NCBI GenBank assembly: GCA_023957995.1
Contig: JAMLGK010000004.1
Coordinates: forward strand, 124,001-188,000
Length of the DNA stretch: 64,000 nt
Direction: 5' to 3'
From: Microthrixaceae bacterium
Lineage (GTDB): Bacteria; Actinomycetota; Acidimicrobiia; Acidimicrobiales; Microtrichaceae
In this document: piece after piece, positions 1 through 8,289 of the stretch
Layout: each line of letters begins with the position of its first letter
Position numbering within the stretch: position 1 is the first letter of the stretch
Translations under genes and position numbers: made by a program
Notes under the pieces: model-generated
What the model was told of the DNA's origin: nothing
The model's database searches: none
Seen by the model: the letters and a program-made list of their open reading frames with translations, nothing else

Positions 1-710
1 CGCACCCGACGGAAGCCCTTCCCCTTCGACTGCACCTTGGTCACGCGGAGCCCGCCCACCTCAGCGGTAGAACCCACATGTGTGCCGCCGTCCGCCTGGC
101 GGTCCAGGCCCGCTATGTCCACCACCCGAACCTCCGGAACCGACTCGGGGATCAGGCTCACCTTCGTGCGGATCAGGCTCTCGTCGAGCAGCGCCTCCGC
201 ACGCGGCAGGAACGAGACCGAGATGGGCCGGTCGGCGAGTACCTCGGCATTGAGGGCCCGCTCGAGGTCCTGGGCGAACCCGTCCGGTGGTTCCGGGAAC
301 TCGAAGTCCAACCGACCCGACAACGGTTCCATGTTGCCTCCGGTGACCACGACACCGTGATCGCGCCACATGACCCCGCAGAGAATGTGCATCGCCGTGT
401 GGGTGCGCATCAACTGGTGGCGACGTTGGCTGTCGACCACGACCTCCACGGTCTCACCCACCTCGGGCGGGTGCTCCCCCTCGGCGAGGGTGTGGACCAG
501 CCGTTCGTGATTCCCGGGATCATGGCGCACGCTCACGACCTGGCGGCCTGCGATGGTGCCGGTGTCGCTGGGTTGTCCGCCACCGGTTGCGTACATGACG
601 GTCCGATCCAGCTCGACCTCGTGCAATCCGCTGTCGCCCACATCGACCAGGACGACCTCGGACCTGCAGCTGAACATCGAGGAGTCGGCGAGGTAGAGCT
701 GTTCTGTCAT
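1..710 (-). CDS. alaX: Alanyl-tRNA editing protein (AlaX-like), C-terminus cut by window edge
   Basis: Trans-editing hydrolases of this family remove serine or glycine wrongly loaded on tRNA-Ala. The reading frame starts at ATG 708-710 and is still open at position 1, so about 236 residues are visible and the C-terminus is missing. Seen motifs: the family loop YATGGGQPSDTG at residues 40-51, the zinc-binding HTAMH at 104-108, and GGTH at 208-211, which supplies the fourth-ligand region. The family usually has Cys upstream of GGTH; here it is DGGTH. The gene diverges from nucS with 29 bp between starts. The start is supported by a good N-terminal beginning of the domain. A large open frame on the opposite strand is a GC-driven shadow. 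Confidence 0.85.
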   Translation of the reverse strand, partial: MTEQLYLADSSMFSCRSEVVLVDVGDSGLHEVELDRTVMYATGGGQPSDTGTIAGRQVVSVRHDPGNHERLVHTLAEGEHPPEVGETVEVVVDSQRRHQLMRTHTAMHILCGVMWRDHGVVVTGGNMEPLSGRLDFEFPEPPDGFAQDLERALNAEVLADRPISVSFLPRAEALLDESLIRTKVSLIPESVPEVRVVDIAGLDRQADGGTHVGSTAEVGGLRVTKVQSKGKGFRRV

Positions 711-739
711 GAGCTGATTCTGGCCTACTGTGCCCTGCG

Positions 740-1399
740 ATGCGTCTGGTGATTGCACGCTGCACGGTTGACTACCAGGGCCGGCTGGCCGCGCACCTGC
801 CCGAGGCGATTCGCCTGATCATGGTCAAGGCCGATGGATGCGTGGCGATCCACGCCGACGGCGGTGCCTACAAACCGCTCAACTGGATGAACGCCCCCAA
901 CAAGCTCTCCGAGGACGGCGACACCTGGACGGTCACCAACCCTGCCCAGGAATCACTCACGATCACCGTGCACGAGATCATCTCCGACAGCGACCATGAC
1001 CTCGGGATCGATCCCGGCCTCGTCAAGGACGGGGTCGAGGCCCACCTCCAGGAGCTGTTGGCCGCGGATCCCACCACGCTCGGCGACGAACTCGAGCTGG
1101 TTCGTCGCGAGTACCCGACCGACATCGGTCCCGTCGACCTCCTGTGCCGGGATGCCGAGGGCACGGCCGTCGCCGTAGAGGTGAAGCGGCGTGGCGAGAT
1201 CGATGGTGTCGAACAACTGGCGCGCTACCTCGAGCGCCTCGAACGTGACCCGATTCTGCGAGGGGTCAAGGGAGTGTTCGCCGCGCAGGTGGTCAAGCCG
1301 CAGGCCAGGGTTCTGGCAGAGAGCCGCGGTATCCGCTGGGTGGAGATCGACTACGACGCCCTGAGGGGTATCGAGCGACCGCAGATGCGGTTGTTCTGA
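740..1399 (+). CDS. nucS: Mismatch-specific endonuclease NucS/EndoMS
   Basis: NucS makes double-strand cuts at mismatched bases and provides mismatch repair in Actinobacteria and some Archaea that lack MutS/MutL. The 219-residue protein has the family's usual length and two-domain layout: an N-terminal DNA-binding/dimerisation part (about 1-110) and a C-terminal RecB-like nuclease domain. Visible catalytic residues are D133 in PVDLLC and the E147-x-K149 pair in VEVKR. The last five residues, QMRLF, match the beta-clamp binding tail known for this family. It diverges from alaX. A TACTGT box sits 9 nt upstream of the ATG and no clear ribosome-binding site is present, so a very short or absent leader is likely. 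Confidence 0.95.
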   Translation: MRLVIARCTVDYQGRLAAHLPEAIRLIMVKADGCVAIHADGGAYKPLNWMNAPNKLSEDGDTWTVTNPAQESLTITVHEIISDSDHDLGIDPGLVKDGVEAHLQELLAADPTTLGDELELVRREYPTDIGPVDLLCRDAEGTAVAVEVKRRGEIDGVEQLARYLERLERDPILRGVKGVFAAQVVKPQARVLAESRGIRWVEIDYDALRGIERPQMRLF

Positions 1400-1556
1400 T
1401 CTGAGCTCTGCCAGCTCGGGTCCACCACGGAGGGGCTCCGCTAACCCAGCACACCGCGGCGGTAGCCTTGCGGAGGCCCATCCGGCCCGGACCAGCCGCC
1501 CCGCGGTGGATCCCGTCGTGCACCACAGTTGCAGGACCACGAGGAAGACCCGAGGC

Positions 1557-3347
1557 GTGCACACATCTGACCCAGAGGACAACCCGGCCCGGCACGACCC
1601 CGATGGTTCCGGCGTACCCGGTACCACCGTGTCGGAACTACCGGTGACTGCGACCTCCCCAGCGGTGGGCAACGGCGGCGATTCCGTTCCCACACCCCCA
1701 CCGGACGAACCGGGGGTCCGGGTGCAGCGGACCCGTCCGAGTCGTTGGCCGAAACGACTCGCGATCGCATTGGCGATCCCGGTCGCCGCGGTGTTGTTGA
1801 TCATCGCGGCCTGGGCGATGGACACCTGGTTGGCCGGTGACACGGTGGCTCGCAACACCGACCTCGCCGGTGAGCCGGTGGGCGGCATGGACGCCGCACA
1901 ACTCGAGGCGACCGTGGACGACCTGGCGACCCAGCTGCCCGACACCGAGGTGGTGATCGACGCAGGTGACGTGACCCTGACGAGCACGGCCGGCGAGCTG
2001 GGCCTCGGCCTCGACGCCGAGGCCACCACCAGCGTCGTCATGGACGTCGGCTCGACGGCTCCGCTGTGGCAACGTCCCTTCGAATGGTTGGGCTCGTTCT
2101 TCACGCCGCGCTCGGCCCCGGTCGAGTTGTCCGTGGACGAAGCGGCGATGGCCACCACACTCGAAACCCTCGAGGGCGACCAGCGAACGGCCCCGGTGGA
2201 ACCCTCGCTCGTCGTCACCGATGGAACTGCTGACCTGGCACCCGGGGTCGACGGGATCGAGCTCACCACCGAGAGCGTCATCGAGGATCTTCCGACGTCG
2301 CTGGCAGACCTCGACTCCACCGTCCAGGTGACCACCGAACGCACCATCGTCACCCCCGACATCCCCGACGAGGCCATCGCTCCCCTGGTGGACCAGGCCA
2401 ACGGGATGGCCGGTCGAACCACCACGGTCAGAGCCGGAGACCAGTCCTTCGAACTGGAGGGCTCCTCGATTCTCCACGGGGCAGCGGTGGACATGTCCGG
2501 CGGCGAGCCCCGCCTGACCATCTCCGAGGAGGTCATCGGCCAGCAGATCGTGGCCCAGCAGCAGGCATACACCAACCCCACCGATGTGACCTTCGTCGCC
2601 GGCGGAGGTGGACTTGTACCCAAGGCAGGTCACGATGCAGAGGTCTGTTGCGGGGAGGGGGCCGTCGAGTTGATCGTGGACGGTCTCGTGGCGGGCGAGA
2701 CCGAGGTGGTGGTGCCGACCCGGACCATGACCGCGGCCGAGGGAGTCGAGTGGGCCTCGACACTCGGAGTGAACCAGGTGGTGTCCGAATTCACCACGCC
2801 GCACCCCTGCTGCCAACCCCGGGTGACCAACATCCACACGATCTCCGACCGGATTCGGGGCACCCTCATCGCCCCGGGCGAGACCTTCTCGGTCAACGAC
2901 CTCACCGGGCGGCGTACCACCGAGAAGGGGTACGTCCCGGCGCCTGCCATCGTCGACGGGGAGCACGTCCAGGACGTGGGCGGCGGCGTCAGTCAGTTCG
3001 CCACGACCCTGTTCAATGCAGCCTTCTTCGCCGGCCTGCCCATTCCCGAGTACAAGATGCACTCGGAGTACATCTCGCGCTACCCCTATGCCCGCGAGGC
3101 CACGATGTTCTACCCGACCGTCGACCTCCAGGTGACCAACGACACCCCGTACGGAATCGTCATCTGGCCCACCTACAACGACACCTCCGTGACCGTGCAG
3201 CTCTGGTCCACTCCGTGGGCGAGGGGCGAGGAAGCGGGCAAGACGAAGACCTCCGGCTGCGGATCGGTCACGACGACCCGCACGACGACCTACCCCGACG
3301 GGACCCAGGCTTCGGACAAGTTCCGGGCGAACTACCGTTGCGACTGA
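1557..3347 (+). CDS. VanW family membrane-anchored envelope protein
   Basis: A cell-envelope protein of unknown biochemical role. From the GTG at 1557 (preceded by GAGGAAG) it has 596 residues; an alternative GTG lies at 1506. Order of parts: a Pro/Thr-rich cytoplasmic N-terminus, one transmembrane helix at about 67-87, then an extracellular part with two repeats of the putative peptidoglycan-binding type often found before VanW, then a VanW domain at about 430-560 containing the typical DVGGGVSQFATTLFNA stretch. The outer part contains Cys-Cys pairs (in EVCCGEG and HPCCQP) and two single C-terminal cysteines, which probably form disulfides. The stop is 13 bp before the next gene, so the two are likely co-transcribed. 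Confidence 0.85.
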   Translation: MHTSDPEDNPARHDPDGSGVPGTTVSELPVTATSPAVGNGGDSVPTPPPDEPGVRVQRTRPSRWPKRLAIALAIPVAAVLLIIAAWAMDTWLAGDTVARNTDLAGEPVGGMDAAQLEATVDDLATQLPDTEVVIDAGDVTLTSTAGELGLGLDAEATTSVVMDVGSTAPLWQRPFEWLGSFFTPRSAPVELSVDEAAMATTLETLEGDQRTAPVEPSLVVTDGTADLAPGVDGIELTTESVIEDLPTSLADLDSTVQVTTERTIVTPDIPDEAIAPLVDQANGMAGRTTTVRAGDQSFELEGSSILHGAAVDMSGGEPRLTISEEVIGQQIVAQQQAYTNPTDVTFVAGGGGLVPKAGHDAEVCCGEGAVELIVDGLVAGETEVVVPTRTMTAAEGVEWASTLGVNQVVSEFTTPHPCCQPRVTNIHTISDRIRGTLIAPGETFSVNDLTGRRTTEKGYVPAPAIVDGEHVQDVGGGVSQFATTLFNAAFFAGLPIPEYKMHSEYISRYPYAREATMFYPTVDLQVTNDTPYGIVIWPTYNDTSVTVQLWSTPWARGEEAGKTKTSGCGSVTTTRTTTYPDGTQASDKFRANYRCD

Positions 3348-3360
3348 CCCGGGGGCTGCA

Positions 3361-4824
3361 ATGACACAGGACACGGCGGGCGAACCGCAGGCACTGCACG
3401 ACGACGACGACAACGACGACCACGGGTCCGACGGTCGCGTCGAGTTCGAGTCCCGGATGAGTGACTCCGACGCCCTGATGTGGAACATCGAGAAGGATCC
3501 GATGTTGCGCTCCACGATCACCACGGTGATCTTCCTCGACGGACGTGTGTCCCACGACGAACTGCGCGCCGCAACGGATCGGATGAGCCGGGCCGTGCCG
3601 CGCCTGCGACAGCGGGTGCGGGGCAACCCCTACTCCATGGCTCCGCCGCGCTGGGAGATCGACCCGAACTTCGACCTCGACTACCACCTACGGTTCGTGC
3701 GCGCTCCCGGTGAGGGCACCCGGGAAGACGTACTGCGCATGGCCGAGCCGATCGCGATGCAGGGCTTCGACCGGGCCCGCCCGGTGTGGGAGTGCACCTA
3801 TGTCACCGACTGCGCGAACGACACCAGCGCCCTCATCATGAAGATCCACCACTCCGTGACCGACGGGGTGGGCGGAGTGCGGCTCATGCTGGAGCTCTTC
3901 GACCTCGAATCGGAGCCACCGGAGCGCGCCGAACCTCCCGAACCCGAGGTGAACGTGCTCAATCAGGCACAGCGCTTCATGGACGCTCTGGCCCACCAGG
4001 CGCGCGCACAGGGAGCCGTTGCCAGTGGAATCGCCCGGGAGGCCGGCGATGCGACCCGATCGGCGCTCAGGGATCCACTGAGTTCACTCGAGTCGGCCAC
4101 GCGGATGACCGAGTCGGTCGGTCGTCTCCTGGCGCCGGCCGACACCCCGCTCGGCCCTGAACTGCAGGGGCGTTCGCTGTCGACCCACTTCGAGACGATG
4201 CGGCTACCGATCGGCGAGATGAAGAAGGCCGGCCACGCCGCGGGAGGCCGACTCAACGATGCCTTCGTGGCCGGGATCCTCCTCGCGTTCAAGCGGTATC
4301 ACCGGCGGCTGGGTTCCGACGTGGACATGCTGCGTATGGCGATGCCGATCAACATCCGCACCGATGACGGACCGAGCACCGCGGGCAACGCCTTCGTACC
4401 CGCCCGGTTCCCGATGCCGGTGGACAGCGACGACCCGCTGACGGTGCTCTGCGAGACCCAACAGCGCCTCGCAGCGGTGGTCCACGAACCCGCCTACGCG
4501 CTCGTGGAACCTCTCTCATCGTTCCTCAACCGCTTTCCCGCCACGGTCACCACCAAGATCTTCGGCTCCATGATGCGTGGTCTCGACTTCCAGGCGTCCA
4601 ATGTGCCCGGCTCACCACTGCCGCTGTACCTCCTGGGCCACAGGGTCACCTCGTTGATCCCGTTCGGACCGATGGCCGGGGCCGGGGCCAACATCACCCT
4701 GCTCAGCTACCAGGAGGACCTGAACATCGGGGTCAACACCGACCCTGCAGCGGTCCGCGAACCAGCGCTGTTGATGGAGTGCCTCAGCGAGGCCTACGCG
4801 GACATCATGGCCGTCACCCCCTAG
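3361..4824 (+). CDS. Wax ester synthase/diacylglycerol acyltransferase (WS/DGAT)
   Basis: This membrane-associated acyltransferase family joins acyl-CoA to a fatty alcohol or diacylglycerol, giving wax esters or triacylglycerol as storage lipid. It has 487 residues, close to the usual 450-480 for actinobacterial members. The catalytic motif HHSVTDG is at 163-169, and the C-terminal half carries the usual GAxxNxT-like region (GAGANITLLSYQ). The first 30 residues are an Asp-rich extension not typical of the family, so translation may really start at Met33. It is 13 bp downstream of the VanW gene. A second member lies at 31183-32628; the two are related but clearly diverged. Confidence 0.92.
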   Translation: MTQDTAGEPQALHDDDDNDDHGSDGRVEFESRMSDSDALMWNIEKDPMLRSTITTVIFLDGRVSHDELRAATDRMSRAVPRLRQRVRGNPYSMAPPRWEIDPNFDLDYHLRFVRAPGEGTREDVLRMAEPIAMQGFDRARPVWECTYVTDCANDTSALIMKIHHSVTDGVGGVRLMLELFDLESEPPERAEPPEPEVNVLNQAQRFMDALAHQARAQGAVASGIAREAGDATRSALRDPLSSLESATRMTESVGRLLAPADTPLGPELQGRSLSTHFETMRLPIGEMKKAGHAAGGRLNDAFVAGILLAFKRYHRRLGSDVDMLRMAMPINIRTDDGPSTAGNAFVPARFPMPVDSDDPLTVLCETQQRLAAVVHEPAYALVEPLSSFLNRFPATVTTKIFGSMMRGLDFQASNVPGSPLPLYLLGHRVTSLIPFGPMAGAGANITLLSYQEDLNIGVNTDPAAVREPALLMECLSEAYADIMAVTP

Positions 4825-4863
4825 CCAGCCCTGTCCCCTTGGGTTCCGACTCTCCCGCGGACC

Positions 4864-4869
4864 TAGGGT
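4864..4869 (+). promoter_or_regulatory. -10-like TAGGGT for a leaderless mRNA
   Basis: TAGGGT ends 8 nt before the ATG at 4877. There is no Shine-Dalgarno sequence between them, so transcription probably starts at or next to the start codon. Confidence 0.5.
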
Positions 4870-4876
4870 CGCTTCG

Positions 4877-6106
4877 ATGAAGACCCGTGACGTCGCCGTG
4901 GTGGGCGCTGGGCCCGCCGGTACCGCTGCAGCGACGAAGCTGGCCGAAGCGGGCCTGGACGTCGTGGTGCTCGACCGGGCGACCTTCCCCCGGGACAAGA
5001 TCTGCGGGGACGGCCTGACTGCGCTGGCGCTCCGTCTTCTGGAGCAACTCGAGGTGGACCCGGGCGCCATCGCCAACTGGAAATGGGTCGATGACTGCCT
5101 GGTTCGCTCCCCCACCGGACACTGCGTGAGGTTTCCGCTGCCCCGTGGGGCGGGGCACCATGCCGCGGTGGTTCCGAGGATGGATCTGGACGCCGGACTC
5201 CTCGACAGGGCACGCCGCTCCGGCGCGGAGGTACGCGAGGGGACCCCGGTTCTCGCCGCGAAGGAATCGGCCGACCGGGTGGCGCTCACGTTGGCCGACG
5301 ACGAACCACTCGATGCCCGCTGGGTGGTGGCGGCCGACGGAATGTGGTCGCCCATGCGCAAGCACCTCGGGATCGCTGAGTCCGGCTACCTGGGTGAGTG
5401 GCATGCCTTCCGCCAGTACTTCAGCGGGGTCACGGGTACCGGGAGCAACGAACTCGTGGTGTTCTTCGAGCCCGACCTGCTCCCCGGGTACTTCTGGTCG
5501 TTCCCACTGCCGGGCAACCGGGCGAACGTGGGCTTCGGTATCCAACGGGGTGGAAAGGTCCCGGTGCCCCGCATGAAGGAACTCTGGCCCGATCTGCTGG
5601 AGCGCCCCCACGTCCGCGAGGTGCTGGGCGCGACAGCCACCCCCGAGGGAACACATCGGGCGTGGCCCATCCCGGCTCGCATCGACACCGCAGTGGCCGC
5701 GACATCACGGACGTTGTTCGTCGGTGATGCGGTCGGCGGTTGCGACGTGATGACCGGTGAGGGGATCGGCCAGGCGTTGCTCAGTGGTATCCGGGCCGCG
5801 GAGGCGATCGTCGACGCGGGTCCCCGGGGTCGAGGAGCAGGCAACGCCTATTCCGCGACCGTCCGCGGCGAGCTGGTGGCAGATCACCGGATGTCTGAGC
5901 TGCTGGTGAGGGCGCTCCGCCACCGCAAGGGCGCCAGGGCCGCGGTGAGGGTTGCGGGCGCCACCCCCTGGACCAGGAGGCACTTCGCCAGGTGGCTGTT
6001 CGAGGACTACCCGCGCGCCCTGGTCGCCACGCCGCGCCGCTGGCACCGCGGGATGTTCGATCCGCCCGGGAGCTACCGCGACGACCAGCCCGGTCCGCAG
6101 GGCTGA
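4877..6106 (+). CDS. Geranylgeranyl reductase family FAD-dependent oxidoreductase
   Basis: A flavoprotein of the group that reduces isoprenoid double bonds or hydroxylates lipid-like substrates; the exact substrate is unknown. The 409-residue protein opens with an FAD-binding Rossmann motif (VVGAGPAGTAA, about 8-18), followed by the family's KICGDGL segment near 38-44. The second FAD motif, FVGDAVGGCDVMTGEGIGQAL-like, lies at about 280-300. It has no membrane helix. It has its own promoter-like box and is followed 50 bp later by a separately promoted gene, so it is probably monocistronic. Polyprenyl or menaquinone side-chain reduction is possible, but nothing nearby confirms it. Confidence 0.85.
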   Translation: MKTRDVAVVGAGPAGTAAATKLAEAGLDVVVLDRATFPRDKICGDGLTALALRLLEQLEVDPGAIANWKWVDDCLVRSPTGHCVRFPLPRGAGHHAAVVPRMDLDAGLLDRARRSGAEVREGTPVLAAKESADRVALTLADDEPLDARWVVAADGMWSPMRKHLGIAESGYLGEWHAFRQYFSGVTGTGSNELVVFFEPDLLPGYFWSFPLPGNRANVGFGIQRGGKVPVPRMKELWPDLLERPHVREVLGATATPEGTHRAWPIPARIDTAVAATSRTLFVGDAVGGCDVMTGEGIGQALLSGIRAAEAIVDAGPRGRGAGNAYSATVRGELVADHRMSELLVRALRHRKGARAAVRVAGATPWTRRHFARWLFEDYPRALVATPRRWHRGMFDPPGSYRDDQPGPQG

Positions 6107-6144
6107 CCCCGACCACAGCGGGCGGCTCGGGACGGACTCCCCTG

Positions 6145-6150
6145 TATGGT
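6145..6150 (+). promoter_or_regulatory. -10-like TATGGT for a leaderless mRNA
   Basis: TATGGT ends 7 nt before the ATG at 6157, which predicts that the mRNA begins at the start codon. This supports the chosen start over the longer in-frame extension upstream. Confidence 0.5.
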
Positions 6151-6156
6151 TTCGTC

Positions 6157-7116
6157 ATGCAGACCGCACTTACCGAAATCCTCCGCGTCGAACACCCCGT
6201 GATGCTCGCCGGCATGGGCGGGGTCTCCTACAGCCGCCTCTGCGCGGCGGTTTCCGAAGCCGGCGGCTTCGGCTGCCTGGGAGCTTCCACGATGGGCGAC
6301 GAGGAGATGGTGGCGGAGATCGCGGCTGTTCGGTCCTTGACCGACAAGCCCTTCGGGGTCGACCTGCTCACCGCTGCTCCGCAGGACATGCCCGCCAAGG
6401 TCCAGGCGATCATCGACGGCGGCGCGTCGGTGTTCGTGGCCGGCCTCGGCGTTCCGCGCGAGGTCGTGGACCAGTGCCACGAACAGAACGTGATCGTCGT
6501 CAACATGTGCGGCAAGGTCCACCACGCGACCGCCGCTGTGGAAGCCGGTTGCGATCTCGTCGTGGCACAGGGCACCGAGGCAGGTGGCCACACCGGTCGG
6601 ATCGCCACACTCCCGCTGGTTCCGATGATCGTCGACGCAGTCGGCTCCGAGGTGCCCGTGGTGGCCGCGGGCGGGGTGTTCGACGGAAGGGCTCTGGCTG
6701 CCGCACTGACCCTCGGCGCGGCCGGGGTCTGGGTCGGCACCCGATTCATAGCCACCCCGGAGGCCCGGGCGGTCTCGGGGTACAAGGACCGCATTCTCGG
6801 TGCGGACGAGACCTCTACGGTCGTCACCAGGGCCTACACCGGGAAGACCTGTCGGGTCATCAACACCGACTACGCGGATTCGTTCGAACGCTCCGGTGCC
6901 AAACCCGAGCCGTTCCCCGCACAGTTCCTTAAGTCACTGGGCGACGGAGCCAACCATCTGGGCGGCGACGAGACCACCGCCGGAGTGGACCCCGACAAGG
7001 AGTTCATGCCCGCGGGTCAGGCCGTCGGAGCCATATCCTCGCTGACCCCGGCGGGTGACATCGTGCGCTCGATGGTGGCTGAGGCAGAGCAGGCACTGGC
7101 CGGCGCTCTCGGCTGA
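6157..7116 (+). CDS. Nitronate monooxygenase/NAD(P)H-dependent flavin oxidoreductase family
   Basis: A TIM-barrel FMN enzyme of the 2-nitropropane dioxygenase superfamily, 319 residues from ATG 6157. Seen: the N-terminal substrate/flavin segment HPVMLAGMGGVSYS, the central QGTEAGGHTGR with the catalytic His of the family, and the phosphate-binding VVAAGGVFDGRAL followed by GAAGVWVGTRF. Members oxidise nitronates or act as enoyl reductase-like flavin enzymes; in lipid-degrading Actinobacteria many have unknown substrates. The upstream in-frame extension to 5992 overlaps the previous gene and has no family similarity, so it is not used. Confidence 0.88.
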   Translation: MQTALTEILRVEHPVMLAGMGGVSYSRLCAAVSEAGGFGCLGASTMGDEEMVAEIAAVRSLTDKPFGVDLLTAAPQDMPAKVQAIIDGGASVFVAGLGVPREVVDQCHEQNVIVVNMCGKVHHATAAVEAGCDLVVAQGTEAGGHTGRIATLPLVPMIVDAVGSEVPVVAAGGVFDGRALAAALTLGAAGVWVGTRFIATPEARAVSGYKDRILGADETSTVVTRAYTGKTCRVINTDYADSFERSGAKPEPFPAQFLKSLGDGANHLGGDETTAGVDPDKEFMPAGQAVGAISSLTPAGDIVRSMVAEAEQALAGALG

Positions 7117-7206
7117 ATCCGGTCCGTCGCGACCGCACCCGGTCGGTGAACCAGGCAGATCTACCCGGTTCGTTGGCCCCTCTGGTCAATGTTCAGGCCG
7201 TTCTGA

Positions 7207-7212
7207 TACGCT
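7207..7212 (+). promoter_or_regulatory. -10-like TACGCT upstream of the Thr-rich secreted protein
   Basis: TACGCT lies about 46 nt before the ATG at 7259; the intervening leader carries a GGGGG ribosome-binding site. This is a leadered promoter, unlike most in the window. Confidence 0.35.
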
Positions 7213-7258
7213 CGCGACAGCTGTGAACCGCCCAATCGGGCCATAACTGGGGGCTTAG

Positions 7259-7984
7259 ATGACGCATCGTCGTCGACCACTGTCAACACGGAGAACACTG
7301 AAGCGGACCGCGCTGGTGTCGCTCGTCGCCGTTCCCGCGCTGTTGGCCGCCCTTGCAGCACCCTCTGCGGCCCAGGATCCTGCACCCGCCGACCCCAACT
7401 TCAGCTTCGCCGGTTTCAGTTCCACGGGCGAGCCGCTCACCACCGGAGCAGACGTCGCAGGCGACCTCGCGTACTGCACCAACGCCAACGGGCTCGGCTC
7501 GGAGCTCTACTTCAACGCCAGCGGCCCCGGTGGGGTCACGGTGCGTCTCGCCACGGTCTCCCCCATGGTGATTCCGCTGCACATCGGTATCGCCACCATC
7601 GTCGACCCGACCAACGAAGCACCGCTTGCGGACGACTTCGTGACCCTGGGCGTGGTGGAGGGAACACCTGCTCCCTTCGGTTCGGTGGGTCCTTCGGATG
7701 CAACCTACGGCGGTCTCGCAGTGGCACGCAGCGGACTCGGCGTCATGTCGTTCTCCTACGCCTCGCAGAGCTCGGACTGCAGCGCCTCCAACGTGATGCC
7801 GATCCTCGAACCCATCATCGGTGGCACCGGCGCGTTGCAGACCACGACCACCACGGCGGCGCCCACAACGACTGCGCCGCAGGCAACCACCACCACTACC
7901 CCGCCGGCGACGTCGAGCACGACCACCACCACGTCGACGACCACGACGACCTCCAGCACGACCACCACCACGGCCGCACCCTGA
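7259..7984 (+). CDS. Secreted protein with Thr/Pro-rich C-terminal tail, function unknown
   Basis: Not recognised as a named family. It has 241 residues. A twin-Arg-containing basic N-terminus (MTHRRRP...) and a hydrophobic stretch at about 20-38 ending in APSAAQ form a signal peptide with likely cleavage after Ala. The body (about 40-195) is a beta-rich globular-looking domain with two cysteines (in AYCTNA and SSDCSA) that could pair. The last 50 residues are almost only Thr, Ala, Pro and Ser, a low-complexity tail of the kind found in cell-wall-spanning or O-glycosylated actinobacterial exoproteins. There is no sortase motif. The start is supported by GGGGG 7-8 nt upstream. Confidence 0.7.
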   Translation: MTHRRRPLSTRRTLKRTALVSLVAVPALLAALAAPSAAQDPAPADPNFSFAGFSSTGEPLTTGADVAGDLAYCTNANGLGSELYFNASGPGGVTVRLATVSPMVIPLHIGIATIVDPTNEAPLADDFVTLGVVEGTPAPFGSVGPSDATYGGLAVARSGLGVMSFSYASQSSDCSASNVMPILEPIIGGTGALQTTTTTAAPTTTAPQATTTTTPPATSSTTTTTSTTTTTSSTTTTTAAP

Positions 7985-8053
7985 CCGAGTAGGTAGCCCG
8001 CTGCACCCCGATCCGGGGTCAGCCAGCTTCGCCCGGCGGCGCCGCTTCGGCGC

Positions 8054-8111
8054 TGTGTGCACGAGGCAATGTGTGCACGAGGCAATGTGTGCACGAGGCA
8101 ATGTGTGCACC
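8054..8111. repeat. 16-bp tandem repeat, about 3.6 copies
   Basis: Perfect copies of TGTGTGCACGAGGCAA at 8054-8069, 8070-8085 and 8086-8101, then a partial copy to 8111. The unit contains the palindrome GTGCAC. It lies in the 305-bp gap between the secreted-protein stop (7984) and the stop of the convergent LLM gene (8290). No spacers are present, so it is not CRISPR. Confidence 0.95.
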
Positions 8112-8153
8112 GACTGTGGCGAGCACGCGGTGGCTGCGCAGTCGTCCCGGCAG

Positions 8154-8206
8154 TTCCACATCAGCGCGGTTCCACATCAGCGCGGTACCGCATCAGCGCG
8201 GTACCA
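8154..8206. repeat. Second, unrelated 16-bp tandem repeat, about 3.3 copies
   Basis: Copies TTCCACATCAGCGCGG at 8154-8169 and 8170-8185, then the variant TACCGCATCAGCGCGG at 8186-8201 and a partial copy TACCA. The unit has the same length as the neighbouring array 43 bp upstream but an unrelated sequence. The rest of the 7985-8289 gap shows no gene. Confidence 0.93.
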
Positions 8207-8289
8207 AGTGGGCTCAGGGCTGCGGTAGAGCGGCACCGCAGCGACGACGGTTCCCCCGGTGGCAACCGGCGATCAGCCGCCCGGGTCGG

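Noticed and set aside
78..752. Plus-strand frame over the left edge
   Set aside because: The opposite strand encodes an AlaX protein with intact zinc motifs; this frame has no motif.
953..2623. Large minus-strand open frame of more than 500 codons over nucS and the VanW gene
   Set aside because: High-GC DNA leaves long antisense frames open; the translation lacks domains and is rich in Arg, Ser and Pro, while the plus-strand genes have clear family motifs.
1638..3626. Minus-strand frame of over 660 codons opposite the VanW gene
   Set aside because: No recognisable domain, no promoter or ribosome-binding site; complementary to a well-supported gene.
5992..6156. N-terminal extension of the nitronate monooxygenase-like gene
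   Set aside because: It overlaps the upstream gene, is Arg/Pro-rich, and the TATGGT box supports ATG 6157.
8054..8206. Possible CRISPR array
   Set aside because: The units are contiguous without spacers, and no cas gene is nearby.
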